This document shows positions 32,222 through 43,100 of a DNA stretch of 64,000 nt, piece after piece. Within the stretch, counting starts at the first letter, position 1. Each line of letters opens with the position of its first letter. Under the pieces are notes generated by a model. That model ran no database searches. It saw only the letters and a list, made by a program, of their open reading frames with translations, and had not been told where the DNA came from. The position numbers were made by a program, and so were the translations under genes. The DNA comes from Albugo candida. Lineage: Eukaryota > Oomycota > Peronosporomycetes > Albuginales > Albuginaceae. The stretch covers positions 144,332 to 208,331 of the forward strand of contig CAJNAR010000028.1 in the NCBI GenBank assembly GCA_905220665.1, in the 5' to 3' direction.

Positions 32222-32921
32222 ATGTTTAAGCGCTTCAGTGTCGATGAGAACATTGCCAGTCACAGTCAAGTCAAATCCTCTCAACAACGAGCGATACGAA
32301 GCAGCATTTTGACACAGTATCCGGAAGTAGAGCCGTATTTGGAGCAACTCTTACCGAAAAAAGCGCCAATGATCGTTGCGAAATGGTACACAAAGCGCTC
32401 TATACGAATTTCCGTGATTATCGTATACATTTAGTCACAATCATCTACAACTTGTGCTTCACGACGGAATCCCTCTCTTCTTCAATTATCGCGATGGGCC
32501 CTTTATGCCGACGTTAAAGGTTCTCCATCAAATTCCAAAAGCGATGCAATGGGTCCGCGCGGATAAAGGAGCAATTCCCTTTGTTCTATCTGGAGCAAAC
32601 GTGATGTGTCCGGGCCTTACTTCTAAAGGTGGAGAGCTTCCCACCAACGAGATACCTGCTGGTACACCAGTGGTACGTTCCGTGTCTCCGTGAGAAATGC
32701 GTTCCTCACACATTGTAAGGCGATTATGGCGGAAGGCAAAGAATTGGCAATGGCGATAGGTGTGCTCACACTCTCTACACGCGAAATGTACGTCTACATC
32801 AATGAAAGCGCTTGTTATCATCATCTGATACTTTATCAGAAAGGAACAGAATAAAGGGATCGGCATCGAATTGATGCATTTCATCGGCGATGAGCTGTGG
32901 ACATGTCCTCCGATACGATAA
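32222..32921 (+). CDS. MCTS1: MCTS1 (malignant T-cell amplified sequence 1) translation factor, PUA domain
   Basis: Four exons. The start MFKRFSVDENIASHSQVKSS and LTQYPEVEPYLEQLLPKKAP match the MCTS1 N-terminal domain. Intron 1 removal gives AKCHNHLQLVLHDGIPLFFN, followed by YRDGPFMPTLKVLHQIP and the PUA hallmark DKGAIPFVLSGANVMCPGLT. Intron 2 joins PAGTPV to AIMAEGKELAMAIGV; intron 3 joins LTLSTREI to KEQNKGIGIELMHF. It ends GDELWTCPPIR at 32921. Length and order match animal MCTS1 (about 180 residues). In the family MCTS1 with DENR recycles post-termination 40S subunits and promotes reinitiation. It is divergent from the coiled-coil gene and ends 49 bp from the convergent ALAS stop. Confidence 0.94.
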
Positions 32922-32970
32922 TCATCACAATAAAATCATTTTCTTAGTTGAGAAATGTACAATTCAATCG

Positions 32971-34599
32971 CTACGCACTGCACGCTTGAAGCTGAGATCG
33001 TTCCTCTGCGTTCATGAATCCCACTTTTGGTAGGTGCTGCTTTTCACTCAGTGGACAAAACTCGCGAATGCTTCGAGGACAAGCTCGTGTTCTCATCAGT
33101 CTCAGTTTCGTCCACACGGAATCGATCGCAGAAATGAAATGATCCATCATTTCTTCCGTATGTGCGGGTGAGGGCGTAATTCGTAGACGCTCTTCTCCAC
33201 GCGGGACAGTTGGGTAATTGATAGGCTGCACGTAGATATTGTGCTCTTCCATCAACAGACGTGAAGCTTCTTTACATTTGACTGCATCGCCGATCATCAA
33301 TGGAACAATGTGACTCACACTCGGAAGCAGCGGGAACCCTGCATCAATGAGTCGACGCTTCATTTCTTGAGCTTTCGCGTGCATCAATTTACGTTCTTCT
33401 TGACTGTTTTTGAGATGACGAATCGATGCGCATGCTCCAGCTGCCAACATTGGTGGAAGAGAAGTAGTGAAAATGAATCCGGATGCCGTGGAACGCATCG
33501 CGTCACATAGTGCTGCTGACCCGGCAATGTATCCGCCCATGATACCGTACCCTTTAGCTAATGTCCCAGTTATCATTGTCAATCGATTCATACAGTGATC
33601 TCTTTCAGCAATTCCGGCTCCTCGATTCCCATATAGACCAACAGCATGCACTTCATCACAAAACGTCATTGCTCCATACTTTTCAGCCAAATCGCATATT
33701 TCGTGAAGTGGGGCAATAGTTCCCTCCATGGAATTGACGCTTTCAAATAGAATCAGTTTGGGAGTCGATGGATCCGCTTGTTTTAATTTACATTCCAAAT
33801 CATATAGATCGTTGTGTTTGTACACATACTTTTTCGCTCGACTGTGCTTGATTCCCTGGATCATCGACGCGTGGTTCAGACTGTCTGAGAACATTTCAAT
33901 TCCAGGAAAGATTTTAGAAAGTGTCGAAATGACCGAATCATTGGCCACATAACACGATGTGAAGATTAAAGCGCCTTCGGATTGGTGCAGATCGGCTATT
34001 TCTCGCTCCAGCAAGATGTGATTGTGGTTAGTACCCGATATATTACGCGTTCCACCCGCACCAGCTCCAGATTTCAGCAGGTATTCTTGCATGGAGCCTA
34101 CGACCTTGGGATGCTGTCCCATGCAAAGATAGTCATTACTGCACCACGCGACGACTTCTTTGGTGGTTCCGTCTTTCTGATGATGCACAGCACGAGGGAA
34201 CCGACCACGTTGACGCTCTAGGTCTGCAAATTCACGGTATCTTCCTTCTTTTTTTATGGTCGCAATAGTTTCCACAAAAGCTTTTTCGTATTGGTCGCGC
34301 GTTTGGCCACCATGTTTTAGGTTGTGCGAAGGTTGCTTGAACGACTTTTGCTTTTGGACGGATTTGATTGGTGGAAAGTTTTGCTGTACATCCCGTAAAG
34401 TACGAGAAATGGAAGCATGTGCGGCGGAACTTCCAGCAGAAGCTTTTGCGATCAATTTGGACATATGAGGGCACAACTTCGCCAACTGAGCGATATTCGG
34501 TAATAAGGCTGCACGAGCGGTTGGAAGCGCATGCATAAAAGGACATCGTGTGGTTGCTTGTATCCGAGTTGTGGAAACCGACGCTCTACGAAGTGCCAT
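32971..34599 (-). CDS. ALAS: 5-aminolevulinate synthase, mitochondrial (ALAS)
   Basis: Single-exon 542-residue PLP enzyme that condenses glycine and succinyl-CoA to 5-aminolevulinate and CO2, the first step of haem synthesis by the C4 (Shemin) route, in the mitochondrion. The N-terminus is basic and Arg/Ser-rich (presequence) and contains two Cys-Pro motifs, RCPF (C19) and LCPH (C43), like the haem regulatory motifs of animal ALAS. Catalytic-core landmarks are [69 protein letters not shown] and the PLP-lysine region [19 protein letters not shown] (K349). The C-terminus is [20 protein letters not shown]. Intact. Regulation by haem is inferred from the CP motifs only. Confidence 0.96.
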   Translation of the reverse strand: MALRRASVSTTRIQATTRCPFMHALPTARAALLPNIAQLAKLCPHMSKLIAKASAGSSAAHASISRTLRDVQQNFPPIKSVQKQKSFKQPSHNLKHGGQTRDQYEKAFVETIATIKKEGRYREFADLERQRGRFPRAVHHQKDGTTKEVVAWCSNDYLCMGQHPKVVGSMQEYLLKSGAGAGGTRNISGTNHNHILLEREIADLHQSEGALIFTSCYVANDSVISTLSKIFPGIEMFSDSLNHASMIQGIKHSRAKKYVYKHNDLYDLECKLKQADPSTPKLILFESVNSMEGTIAPLHEICDLAEKYGAMTFCDEVHAVGLYGNRGAGIAERDHCMNRLTMITGTLAKGYGIMGGYIAGSAALCDAMRSTASGFIFTTSLPPMLAAGACASIRHLKNSQEERKLMHAKAQEMKRRLIDAGFPLLPSVSHIVPLMIGDAVKCKEASRLLMEEHNIYVQPINYPTVPRGEERLRITPSPAHTEEMMDHFISAIDSVWTKLRLMRTRACPRSIREFCPLSEKQHLPKVGFMNAEERSQLQACSA

Positions 34600-34875
34600 G
34601 ACTTTATTGAAACAACTTACAAATTGAGAACTGAGAAGTTTTACAATCAGAGAGCACGTTTAGAGGCGACTAGGGCAAAGTGTCACTTGGTACTTTACAT
34701 TAGTATAGGCTCTACGCGGTATGGTTCGAGACTTTTTGCCTATCAGCTTTCTACAAAAGCATAAAAAACAGATTTATATCCGATCGGACTGATCTTTCTT
34801 AACCTTCCATGTGCGGTTCGTAACTCAGGGTACTCTTTCCATTCGATCACGTAACCAAGGACACTTGGAGGAGAC

Positions 34876-35724
34876 ATGGGCGAGCGTAAAGTTTTAAATA
34901 AATATTTTCCGCCGGATTTTGATCCTTCGTTGGTCCCGCGCCGGCAGGGACCAAAGAATAAACAGATGGAAGTGCGGATGATGCTTCCATTCTCCATACA
35001 ATGCGATACATGCGGAGAATATATGTATCGCGGAAAGAAGTTCAATTCGCGTAAAGAAGAAGTTGTGGAAGAAAACTACTTAGGACTTCGCATATACCGC
35101 TTTTACATCAAATGTGTGACGTGCTCGTCGGAAATCACATTCAAGACGGATCCAAAGAACGGTGATTACGCTGCAGAGCACGGGTGTAGTCGTAACTTTG
35201 AGCCATGGCGAGAGAGACAATCCTTACAGGAAACCGCACTTAAGAAGCAGCAAGATGAAGAGCAAGGTGACTCAATGAAAGCTCTCGAGAACCGGACTGT
35301 AACTTCTAAACGAGAAATGGATTTACTGGATGCATTGGACGAGATGAAAGCGATCAATCAGCGACATGCGCGTGTCGACACAAATGCACTGTTGGATCAA
35401 CTCGCCAATGGACTGAAAGAAGAGTGCGCTGAGAAGGAGGATCAAGAACTCGCAAAACTTGTTTTTTCGCAGAAAAAGAAACAATCGAACTGTGGAGATG
35501 TTAGAATGAAGAATCTTGATACAAAACGCTTTCAGTTATGTCAATCTAAAGCGTTAACATCTGCTCCGGTTAATGTCAAACGAAAGCTTTGTAACACTTT
35601 TGCTGCGAACAAAGCTGTGGAATCGACTGAGGAGAAAAAACCAAAACTTGACATGGCAGAGAGTAGTAAACCTTCACTTCTCGCAGATTACACCGATAGC
35701 AGTGATGACAAAGCATCCGATTAG
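34876..35724 (+). CDS. YJU2: Splicing factor YJU2 (CCDC94)
   Basis: Single-exon 282-residue nuclear protein. The N-terminal half is nearly diagnostic: MGERKVLNKYFPPDFDPSLV, then zinc-binding CDTCGEYMYRGKKFNSRKE, LGLRIYRFYIKCVTCSSEIT and FKTDPKNGDYAAEHGCSRNF. The C-terminal half is helical and charged (MDLLDALDEMKAINQRHARV) with a Lys/Ser tail ending DYTDSSDDKASD. In the family YJU2 joins the spliceosome at branching (step 1) with the Prp19 complex. An active splicing role fits the many tiny introns of this genome. The ATG lies 277 bp from the divergent ALAS ATG. Confidence 0.94.
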   Translation: MGERKVLNKYFPPDFDPSLVPRRQGPKNKQMEVRMMLPFSIQCDTCGEYMYRGKKFNSRKEEVVEENYLGLRIYRFYIKCVTCSSEITFKTDPKNGDYAAEHGCSRNFEPWRERQSLQETALKKQQDEEQGDSMKALENRTVTSKREMDLLDALDEMKAINQRHARVDTNALLDQLANGLKEECAEKEDQELAKLVFSQKKKQSNCGDVRMKNLDTKRFQLCQSKALTSAPVNVKRKLCNTFAANKAVESTEEKKPKLDMAESSKPSLLADYTDSSDDKASD

Positions 35725-35786
35725 AGCAATCTCATGATTGAGATTCATTCAAATCAGAATCGGATTTAATGAATAAAACAAGGTAG

Positions 35787-36161
35787 ATGCTTGACAAGAC
35801 CGGTTACGTACCGGACCGCAACATCTGCGAAGCAATCGAAATGCTTTGCATTTGGCTCCGCACAGCATTTGGCAAAGCCACGTGCGGCTCATATTCACAA
35901 AACGGTGGACTTACGACACGACACTGCCGCTCATTGTACATTAACCTCCGCGATAATCGTGAGCTCATACGAGCTCATACACGCTTACAACGGAGTCTGA
36001 CAGATGACAAGCCTGTGACGGAAAATTATGTGATAATGCACGAAAAGAAGTGGGAAAAACGTCGTCGAAAGGCGGGAGAACAACTTATTCGTCATGCGAA
36101 TCGTCGGCTCGGAAAAGCAATCAGCTTTTTCATCGAACGAAGAAATGGAATTATTGAATAA
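35787..36161 (+). CDS. Mitochondrial ribosomal protein bS21m-like
   Basis: A 124-residue frame. The C-terminal 65 residues read ELIRAHTRLQRSLTDDKPVT, then YVIMHEKKWEKRRRKAGEQL, IRHANRRLGKAISFFIERRN. This follows mitochondrial bS21 (MRPS21): AYRTLNRILTMDGL..., [37 protein letters not shown]. The N-terminal half (MLCIWLRTAFGKATCGSYSQ from an internal Met) could be a mitochondrial targeting sequence, so the true start may be that Met at about 35841. In the family bS21m is in the small mitoribosomal subunit near the mRNA exit platform. The match is by pattern, not strong identity. It ends 37 bp from the convergent argininosuccinate lyase stop. Confidence 0.52.
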   Translation: MLDKTGYVPDRNICEAIEMLCIWLRTAFGKATCGSYSQNGGLTTRHCRSLYINLRDNRELIRAHTRLQRSLTDDKPVTENYVIMHEKKWEKRRRKAGEQLIRHANRRLGKAISFFIERRNGIIE

Positions 36162-36198
36162 TGAATTCGGTCATTGAGCTCATTTTAGTGTGTTGTTA

Positions 36199-37723
36199 CT
36201 ATAAATGAGGCGTTGCCTGCTTGATATCGTTGAGCCATTGACGAACTTGTGCGATTTGTTCTTCCACCGCAGCCTTACTTGTGCCTCCATAGACATTCTT
36301 CCGCTCAACACTGACTTCATAGTTCCATATGTCCATCACATCACGCTCAAATTTTGGATGCAAAGTGCTCAGCTCCTCGAATGTTACCTCGTTTAGTGGT
36401 CTGTTTTGATCTTCCGCTAAGCGTACTGCAGCCCCAGCAACATGGTGCGTCTCGCGAAAAGGAACGCCTTTACGAACCAAGTATTCCGCCAAATCTGTCG
36501 CAAGCATCTCCGGTACTAAGAATGCCTTCATCTTTGCTCCATGAGGCGTAATTGTAGCCAGAACTCCGGTAGCAATCTGCACACAATCTAGCATAGTGTC
36601 CACCACGTCAAAAAGGGCTGCTTTATCTTCCTGTAAATCCTTGTTGTAGGATCTTGGAAGGCCTTTCAATGTGATCATAAAGCCATTCATACGGCCTATG
36701 ACGGTCCCACATTTGCCTCGTAACAGCTCCAATGCATCAGGGTTCTTCTTCTGCGGCATCAAGCTACTACCAGTACTGTATGCATCCGCCATCGTCAAAA
36801 ATTTCTACATACCGAACGTGAGGTATATCCCTTGATGCAAACACTCATTGAGTACAGCACCAGCGTATTGTAAATGATCAGATCCTCAGATAGTTGGGAG
36901 AAGTGGATCATCGTCAATGAAGCCCAAAACAAAAATTCTGCAATAAAGTCGCGATCACAAACTGCATCCAGGCTGTTTGATGTGACATTTCGGAATCCTA
37001 ATTCCAATGCAAGCGCTTTGCGGTCCACACCAAAGGAGTTTCCTAATCTTTATTGGTCAAATCAGGAGCTATCACGGTTTACCCTGATTTACCTGCAAGC
37101 GCCCCGCTTCCCAATGGTAAAAAGTCGACTCGATGAAGCAATTCTTTCAATCTTTCTGCATCCCTACGAATAGGGGCTCCATGGGATAGAACCCAATGAG
37201 AGAATCGAATTGGCTGAGCGGGCTGCAGATGTGTGAATCCAGGCATCAATAAATCAATATGTCTTTCAGCAACTTGTGCTCCAACACCAATGAATTCACT
37301 CAAGCTGCTTTGTAGCTTGATAATTACCGATTTGAGATACAAACGCACGTCTGTGGCCACTTGGTCGTTTCGGCTTCGTCCCGTGTGAAGTTTACCGCCC
37401 ACAGAGCCGACAAGCTCGGTCAGTCGACGTTCATTCGCCGTGTGAATGTCTTCGTCACCAGATTTTACCACAAACGTTTCGTCTTGCCATTCTTTTTTTA
37501 TACTTTCCAATCCCTTCACAATCGTGTCACATTCATTCCGTGTGAGCAATTGTGCTTGCTTTAAAGCGCGCGCATAAGCTTGCGAGCCAGTGAGATCGGC
37601 TTCCCACATTCGTTTGTCGACTGATAGAGATTCATTGAATTTCTCCATGGTTGGATCCACTTTTCCGTGAAAGCGACCTCCCCACAATTTGATGTCATTG
37701 TTGGTGCTTTCCGCTCCCGACAT
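36199..37723 (-). CDS. ASL: Argininosuccinate lyase
   Basis: Three exons. Exon 1 ([20 protein letters not shown]) includes [36 protein letters not shown] and [16 protein letters not shown]. After an intron at about 37037-37098, GSGALAG joins [16 protein letters not shown], then [21 protein letters not shown] second intron (about 36811-36865) leads to the superfamily signature [20 protein letters not shown] with the mobile-loop catalytic serine, and the C-terminal domain. The enzyme splits argininosuccinate to arginine and fumarate, the last step of arginine synthesis, in the cytosol. All expected motifs are present and the length (about 470 residues) is normal; a functional arginine pathway is implied. 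Confidence 0.96.
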
Positions 37724-38729
37724 ATTTGCAGTTATTTCAGTTAATTGTTCAGCACTACCGAATTACCGTAATCGAATGAGAAAGCATTGCGAGACTAGGA
37801 ATTTGTTGTGTATAGCCCACCCATACGATGCTGGGTGCTTTGAGAATTCATTTATTGTCGTATTGCTTACGAAGATGTATGATATTCACTATTACAGCTT
37901 CCATCACTGGTATAGCTCTTAACAATGAAGATATCACAGCGTAAGTGTATGGCAAAACGGGTGTGTGACTTTGGTAGTTTCGTTGGTCAAATTTCGGCTC
38001 CATATGCGGGACTCTACTATTATTTCGACTCTGAATAGTATGTATGTGACGGTCGCAAAGCTCTCCGTTTGCCAGGATATATTTGGACAAGCGCGTTTTG
38101 TGTATCCATAACAAGGTCGACTGAATCAATGGAACAGAGAAGATAACTCGACGCAATCTCCACCAGGCTACAAATTACTCAAATTATATAGTGACTTCTC
38201 GATTTGCCGGATATTGCGTACCTCGCCTGATCAAATCATATCAGTACTTTAACTAGACAGGACTCATAGTTTTCTCTTCCTTTCGATAAGTATAGTCCAT
38301 TGTGAACTTTCTAACAAAAATAAAGCCATAGCTTTTAATTCTAATGACGAGTCAACCCACTTGCGCAACGTAACGTCTTCTATGTAGGTAATCACAATGC
38401 ACTACATCTAAAGCCATGGAAATCATTGAGGTCTTAACGATCTGTAGCTCCAACGGTATCAAAACTGATTCATTTAACCGATACTTCCATATTTACTTTG
38501 ATGATCCGGAGGAGCAGATTGATGCAGTGGATGGGTCAATGAACACAGCGAAATAATCATTACGTGAATATCTCACTGAAGCTGGTTTTTGATCAATCAC
38601 CTCTCGATAGCAACGTATTCCTCCAATGGAATGCAATTACTCTTTATTGCCGACTTAGTATGTTGACTCAGTACTCAAGTGTATCAATGACCTCTTCGTA
38701 ACATTTACTTCTCTTTTCTTTGATACAAA
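37724..38729. other. Intergenic region, no feature recognised
   Basis: About 1 kb between the divergent ASL and centrin genes. Small ORFs (102 codons at 37848-38156 minus) lack any recognisable feature. No RNA gene or repeat was seen. Confidence 0.4.
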
Positions 38730-39606
38730 ATGCCACACGGTACCGAGTCATCCACCCTCATATCCTCATGTATTACCGTATCCTTCCATATTCTTGGAGG
38801 GTCACAAATAAACTCAATCAGTCGACGTCGCTTCTCGGAAGAGTGTATATCGCCAGCTAGCACAACAACATCAATGGCTCACACCGTACCCAAATCAGAG
38901 TATTCACGCTTCTTATCTCGCCATTTGGATAATCCTACGTCAAATACATCTCTCACCAAACGAGCAAACCTCACAACTCGGCGTCCTCGACGACAGGAGT
39001 TACCTGAAGATAAAAAGAAGCAACTTAAGGATGCATTCGACCTTTTCGATACCGAGAAACAAGGCTCAATTGACTATCATGAGCTGAAGATACTGATGCG
39101 AGCACTAGGATTTACCGTCAGTAAGCAACGCGTCTTAGATTTGGTGAATGAAGTAGATGTGCATCGGAATGGCCGAGTAACTTTCAGCGACTATATGGAA
39201 ATAAGTATGTGGATCGTTTGCTCTACGGGACGGATTATTTATTATCTCGTAGTGCGAAGGGAAGTGCTGGCACGCGATCCGGATGAAGAAATCACCAAAG
39301 TAGATTCTATCCAACTTTAAGCATTTGTGGGATTTGACGAAAACCCTGAAACTTTTAGGCATTTCAGCTTTTTGATGAGGACGGGAGTGGCAAAATCAAC
39401 TTACGGGTAAATATCATTAGTGATGTATGATTTTATTGTCATGCTTTGCAACAATGTAGAAAATGAGACGAGTAGCAAAAGAGCTTGGCGAAACATTAGA
39501 CGATGAAGAACTGCAAGCTATGATCGATGAATTTGACGAGAATCAAGATGGTGAAATAGATTTAGATGAATTTAGAGCGATTATGAAAGAATCTGATGAC
39601 CTATGA
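38730..39606 (+). CDS. Centrin (caltractin), EF-hand centriole protein
   Basis: Four exons. The core begins [20 protein letters not shown], then EF-hand 1 ([20 protein letters not shown]) and EF-hand 2 ([19 protein letters not shown]). Intron removal (about 44, 60 and 54 nt) yields [32 protein letters not shown] (EF 3) and [20 protein letters not shown] with [18 protein letters not shown] (EF 4). This is the centrin order and spacing, including the [12 protein letters not shown] linker. Centrins bind Ca2+ and act in basal bodies and centrosomes. EF-hands 1, 3 and 4 have good acidic ligands; EF-hand 2 ([12 protein letters not shown]) is less acidic. The start is either 38730 or a later in-frame Met at 38874 ([13 protein letters not shown]), which gives a more usual N-terminus. 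Confidence 0.92.
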
Positions 39607-40128
39607 TTATTGGGGCGATGTTTACTCGGGATGCTGGCCTCATTCATAGTGTTTAAAAACACGTGCTGATTGACCTATACAAATTAAGAAACTCGCTACA
39701 AGTGCCTTCTACCCATCACATAGATACATAAATCGACGGCTTGATTACATTCATGTGACAACGAGTACCAATCCAGGTGTCGATTGTTTGACTAAAAATG
39801 GCCGATGAAAGGAATAGAATCCCACCTTTTTTTCCTCAATTCGCTGTATGCGTTTGCTACTCCTCGACTTAGTAGCCAGAACCATCCAGTGAAGGATCAG
39901 GTAGCTCAACTTGAGCGAGTATATCCCATTTTTGCATCTTAAGCGTACCGACATACTGCTCCGTTCACCACATACGATTGATACCGATAATTTAATACTG
40001 ACGTCAGAGGGTTAGCAGCGTATAAACGATCCAATTGATCGAATACTCGCTTTTCATTGGCCTTACCCTTCGTAAAGTAAAGGCGCATCTGATGTGCACC
40101 GATTTACGCGAGAAATTATCTCATAGTA
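39607..40128. other. Intergenic region upstream of the ankyrin-TIR gene
   Basis: About 520 bp, with no gene recognised. It should hold the promoter of the ankyrin-TIR gene. A short minus-strand ORF (39751-39954) is not convincing. Confidence 0.35.
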
Positions 40129-43100
40129 TTGGCAATGAGCTTGTATATAGATGCGAAAACGCCTATAATTCACGAAAACGCTTCAGAAAATCACAGTACA
40201 AGGTCCCATGAAGCGCGGACGCACGAAATACACGCACAAGCTTCTGATCATTACGCCGCTACCGGATTGCAACAACGCGATACAGCGAGACGTCCGGTAT
40301 ACTCGCGAAGAAATGCGGTGCGATACAGAGAATCCAGTCCATTATCGAGTGATAACAATTTTGAGCTTTTGGGCAAAGAACCGCATGTTCAAAAATATCT
40401 CGTGGCGCGTTCGTATCGACAAAATTCGTACTTTGCGACAAAGTTACATCATTTCTCAATCATTTTAACTACAATAATGGCCTGTGCAGTGTGCTTTTAT
40501 TACCTTCATAACGATAAAAGTATCGTGCTTAATCAAGAATGGCCTACTCAGCATGGATTTCGTCTTACTGATCCGAAGCGTTTCTACACTTTTCAAGCCA
40601 CTGGATGCGAGAGTATGATTGGATTTGCAGCATTGACCTATCACACATTTCCAGCCCTTCTCATTCTTGGACTTCCAGGCTCCGGGCTACGTCTATTTGA
40701 GCCATTTCATCGTCAGCAAGGATACCAGGAATCACGTACGCGAGTCAAACTCAAACGAAAACTCATGTTTCAAGTCTGTGAAATGGTTGGCGTGCTTGTT
40801 TTCCTCTTCAGCTTTGTCCTGTTTCTCTTTTTCTGGTACATGGTGTTTCGCCATGCTGCATTTTCATGCCCCATCCTCTCCGTTCATGTGTACTGTTTCC
40901 TGGCGTTTCTTTGCTTTATCGCCATTTTTGTGGAATTATGTCTTTTTGCCCGTTATCGCGAACATATCAAAATGACACTAGGGGCTTTCAAAGAGAGCGA
41001 TCAAACCGGGAATGTTCGTCACTTATTCGGTAAAACCGAACGAAAAACTTCAACTTCAACTTCAACGCGCGCACTCATTCACGCATGTCGGAACCGCATT
41101 TTTCGAGCGACTCGCTCGGGTGATTCCGCCGAACTGGAACGTGCGATAGTATACGCGAAGGAACGGCTACCAGATTTTCCTTCGCGGTATTATGGTAACG
41201 TGGTCATTTACTTGACATTCTTCAGTCTTTCAGAAAAAAATCCAATGCATATGGCAGCTTATAACGGACACGTGGAAGCTATGAAGTTGCTTCTTTCGTA
41301 TGGTTTTGATGTTAACGCGTTCGATAAATTCAGTCGCGTGCGATTTAGTACCGGCGATCTCTTTTGGTACTTTGCGCAGTTTTTTGTATCGAAACCGGTA
41401 GACGTCGAGCAAGATCAAGCGGTATCGGTTTTAAAAAGCACATTGGTATCACCGTTACATTGTGCAGTAACTTCAGGGCAATCGGAAGCTGTTCGATGGC
41501 TTCTACAGCATGGAGCTGATGCCAACTTGGTTGCGGTATCTTCGTATCGGTCCGAGCGCGTACCTCCGATATTCCTGGCAGACCATCCGGAAATCGTTCG
41601 CATCCTTATTGAGCATGGGGCTAATATATTAATGGTACCAGATCCGGGGCATATGAATACAGTGACTGTATTACAGATGGCGTATATGCGAAGCGATCGC
41701 GCAGTGGAACATGAGCTGGAAGAACATGGAGGAGATGTAGCTCTGACTCCGTTTCATGCTGCAGCAGCGTTGGATGATGTGGTAGCCGTACGAAAATTTA
41801 TACGGGATGGAATTGATGTGAATTGTCTCGGAGAGCAAGGATATCTTGGTATGAATCGACGGACACCGTTGCATTGGGCTGTGGTGAATAACGCGAAGAA
41901 TGTGGTTGAGATTCTATTGCATTCGAATGCAGATCCCAATTTTCAAGATGTGCGAGGACGGACACCGTTACATTGGGCTGCTCGTCTCAACCACGCGGAA
42001 ATTATATCGTGTCTTCTGTCTTATGATGCAAATGTCAACATTGTCGATCAAGATGCGATGACTCCTCTTATTTGTGCTGCATTTGGGAGAAATGTTGGAC
42101 GAGAATTATTCACAGATCTGGTCAACAAGGGAGCTAATATCAACTATGCGTTACCGACTACGGGCGATACGGCTTTACACATTGCAATACGATGTGAAAA
42201 CAAAAATACAGCATTGGCAATCTTAGCAAGTGGAGGAATGATTCTCACTCTGAACAGAGAAGGTGTGCGTCCAATTGACTGCACAACATCAACCAAGTTC
42301 CAGTATGAAGTCAAACAAGCAGCAGGACATCGCGATGTGATGATAAGCTATACACATACTCACATTGAGTTTGCAAAGAAATTACGAAAGTCCCTCGAAG
42401 ATAATCACGTCACAACTTGGCTGGACTTGATGGATCCAAGCGGTATTGGTGGTGGAACTATATGGCGAGCAGAAATTGCTCGTGGGATAACGAATGCTGC
42501 TTTGGTGGTCTGCATACTGGCGGAAGACTACGCTGAATCAGACTGGTGCCTAAAAGAGCTGGCACTGGCAAAGCAAGTTGGTACTCCAATATTGGCTGTT
42601 TCGACTGAAAATGTCACCATCGGTGAAGATCTACAGGTTTACTTATACACTCGCCAGATGATTCCATTTGAGCCAGCCATTATAGCTACCAAACGCAACA
42701 TACTAAACAGTCGGCTAATCGAGTATGAATACGATGAGTTTCAGTACGCCAATCAATTCCGCTTGCTACTCGATGGTGTACGCGACGAAATTGAGAAGAA
42801 TCGAAAAAATGTGTTGTGTCGGAATATGCGATTGCAACAAAACGCAAATAATTCGACTATCGTGACTATGATGCAGAACAGAATGCCTAACAAGGTACAC
42901 GTAGATGCATCCATGGGTTCCAACCAATTTGTATTCATATCACATGGTGATAAGCATGCGCGCTTTGTTGACCGACTAAGTCGAGCACTCACCGAGAAGA
43001 AAGTGTTGTGTTATGTGGATCGATACGTGAGCAACATCTCGGAGAGTGGAGACGTAGCGGATCGCATTCACGCGGCAAAGGAGGCGATCTTGAAATGTTC

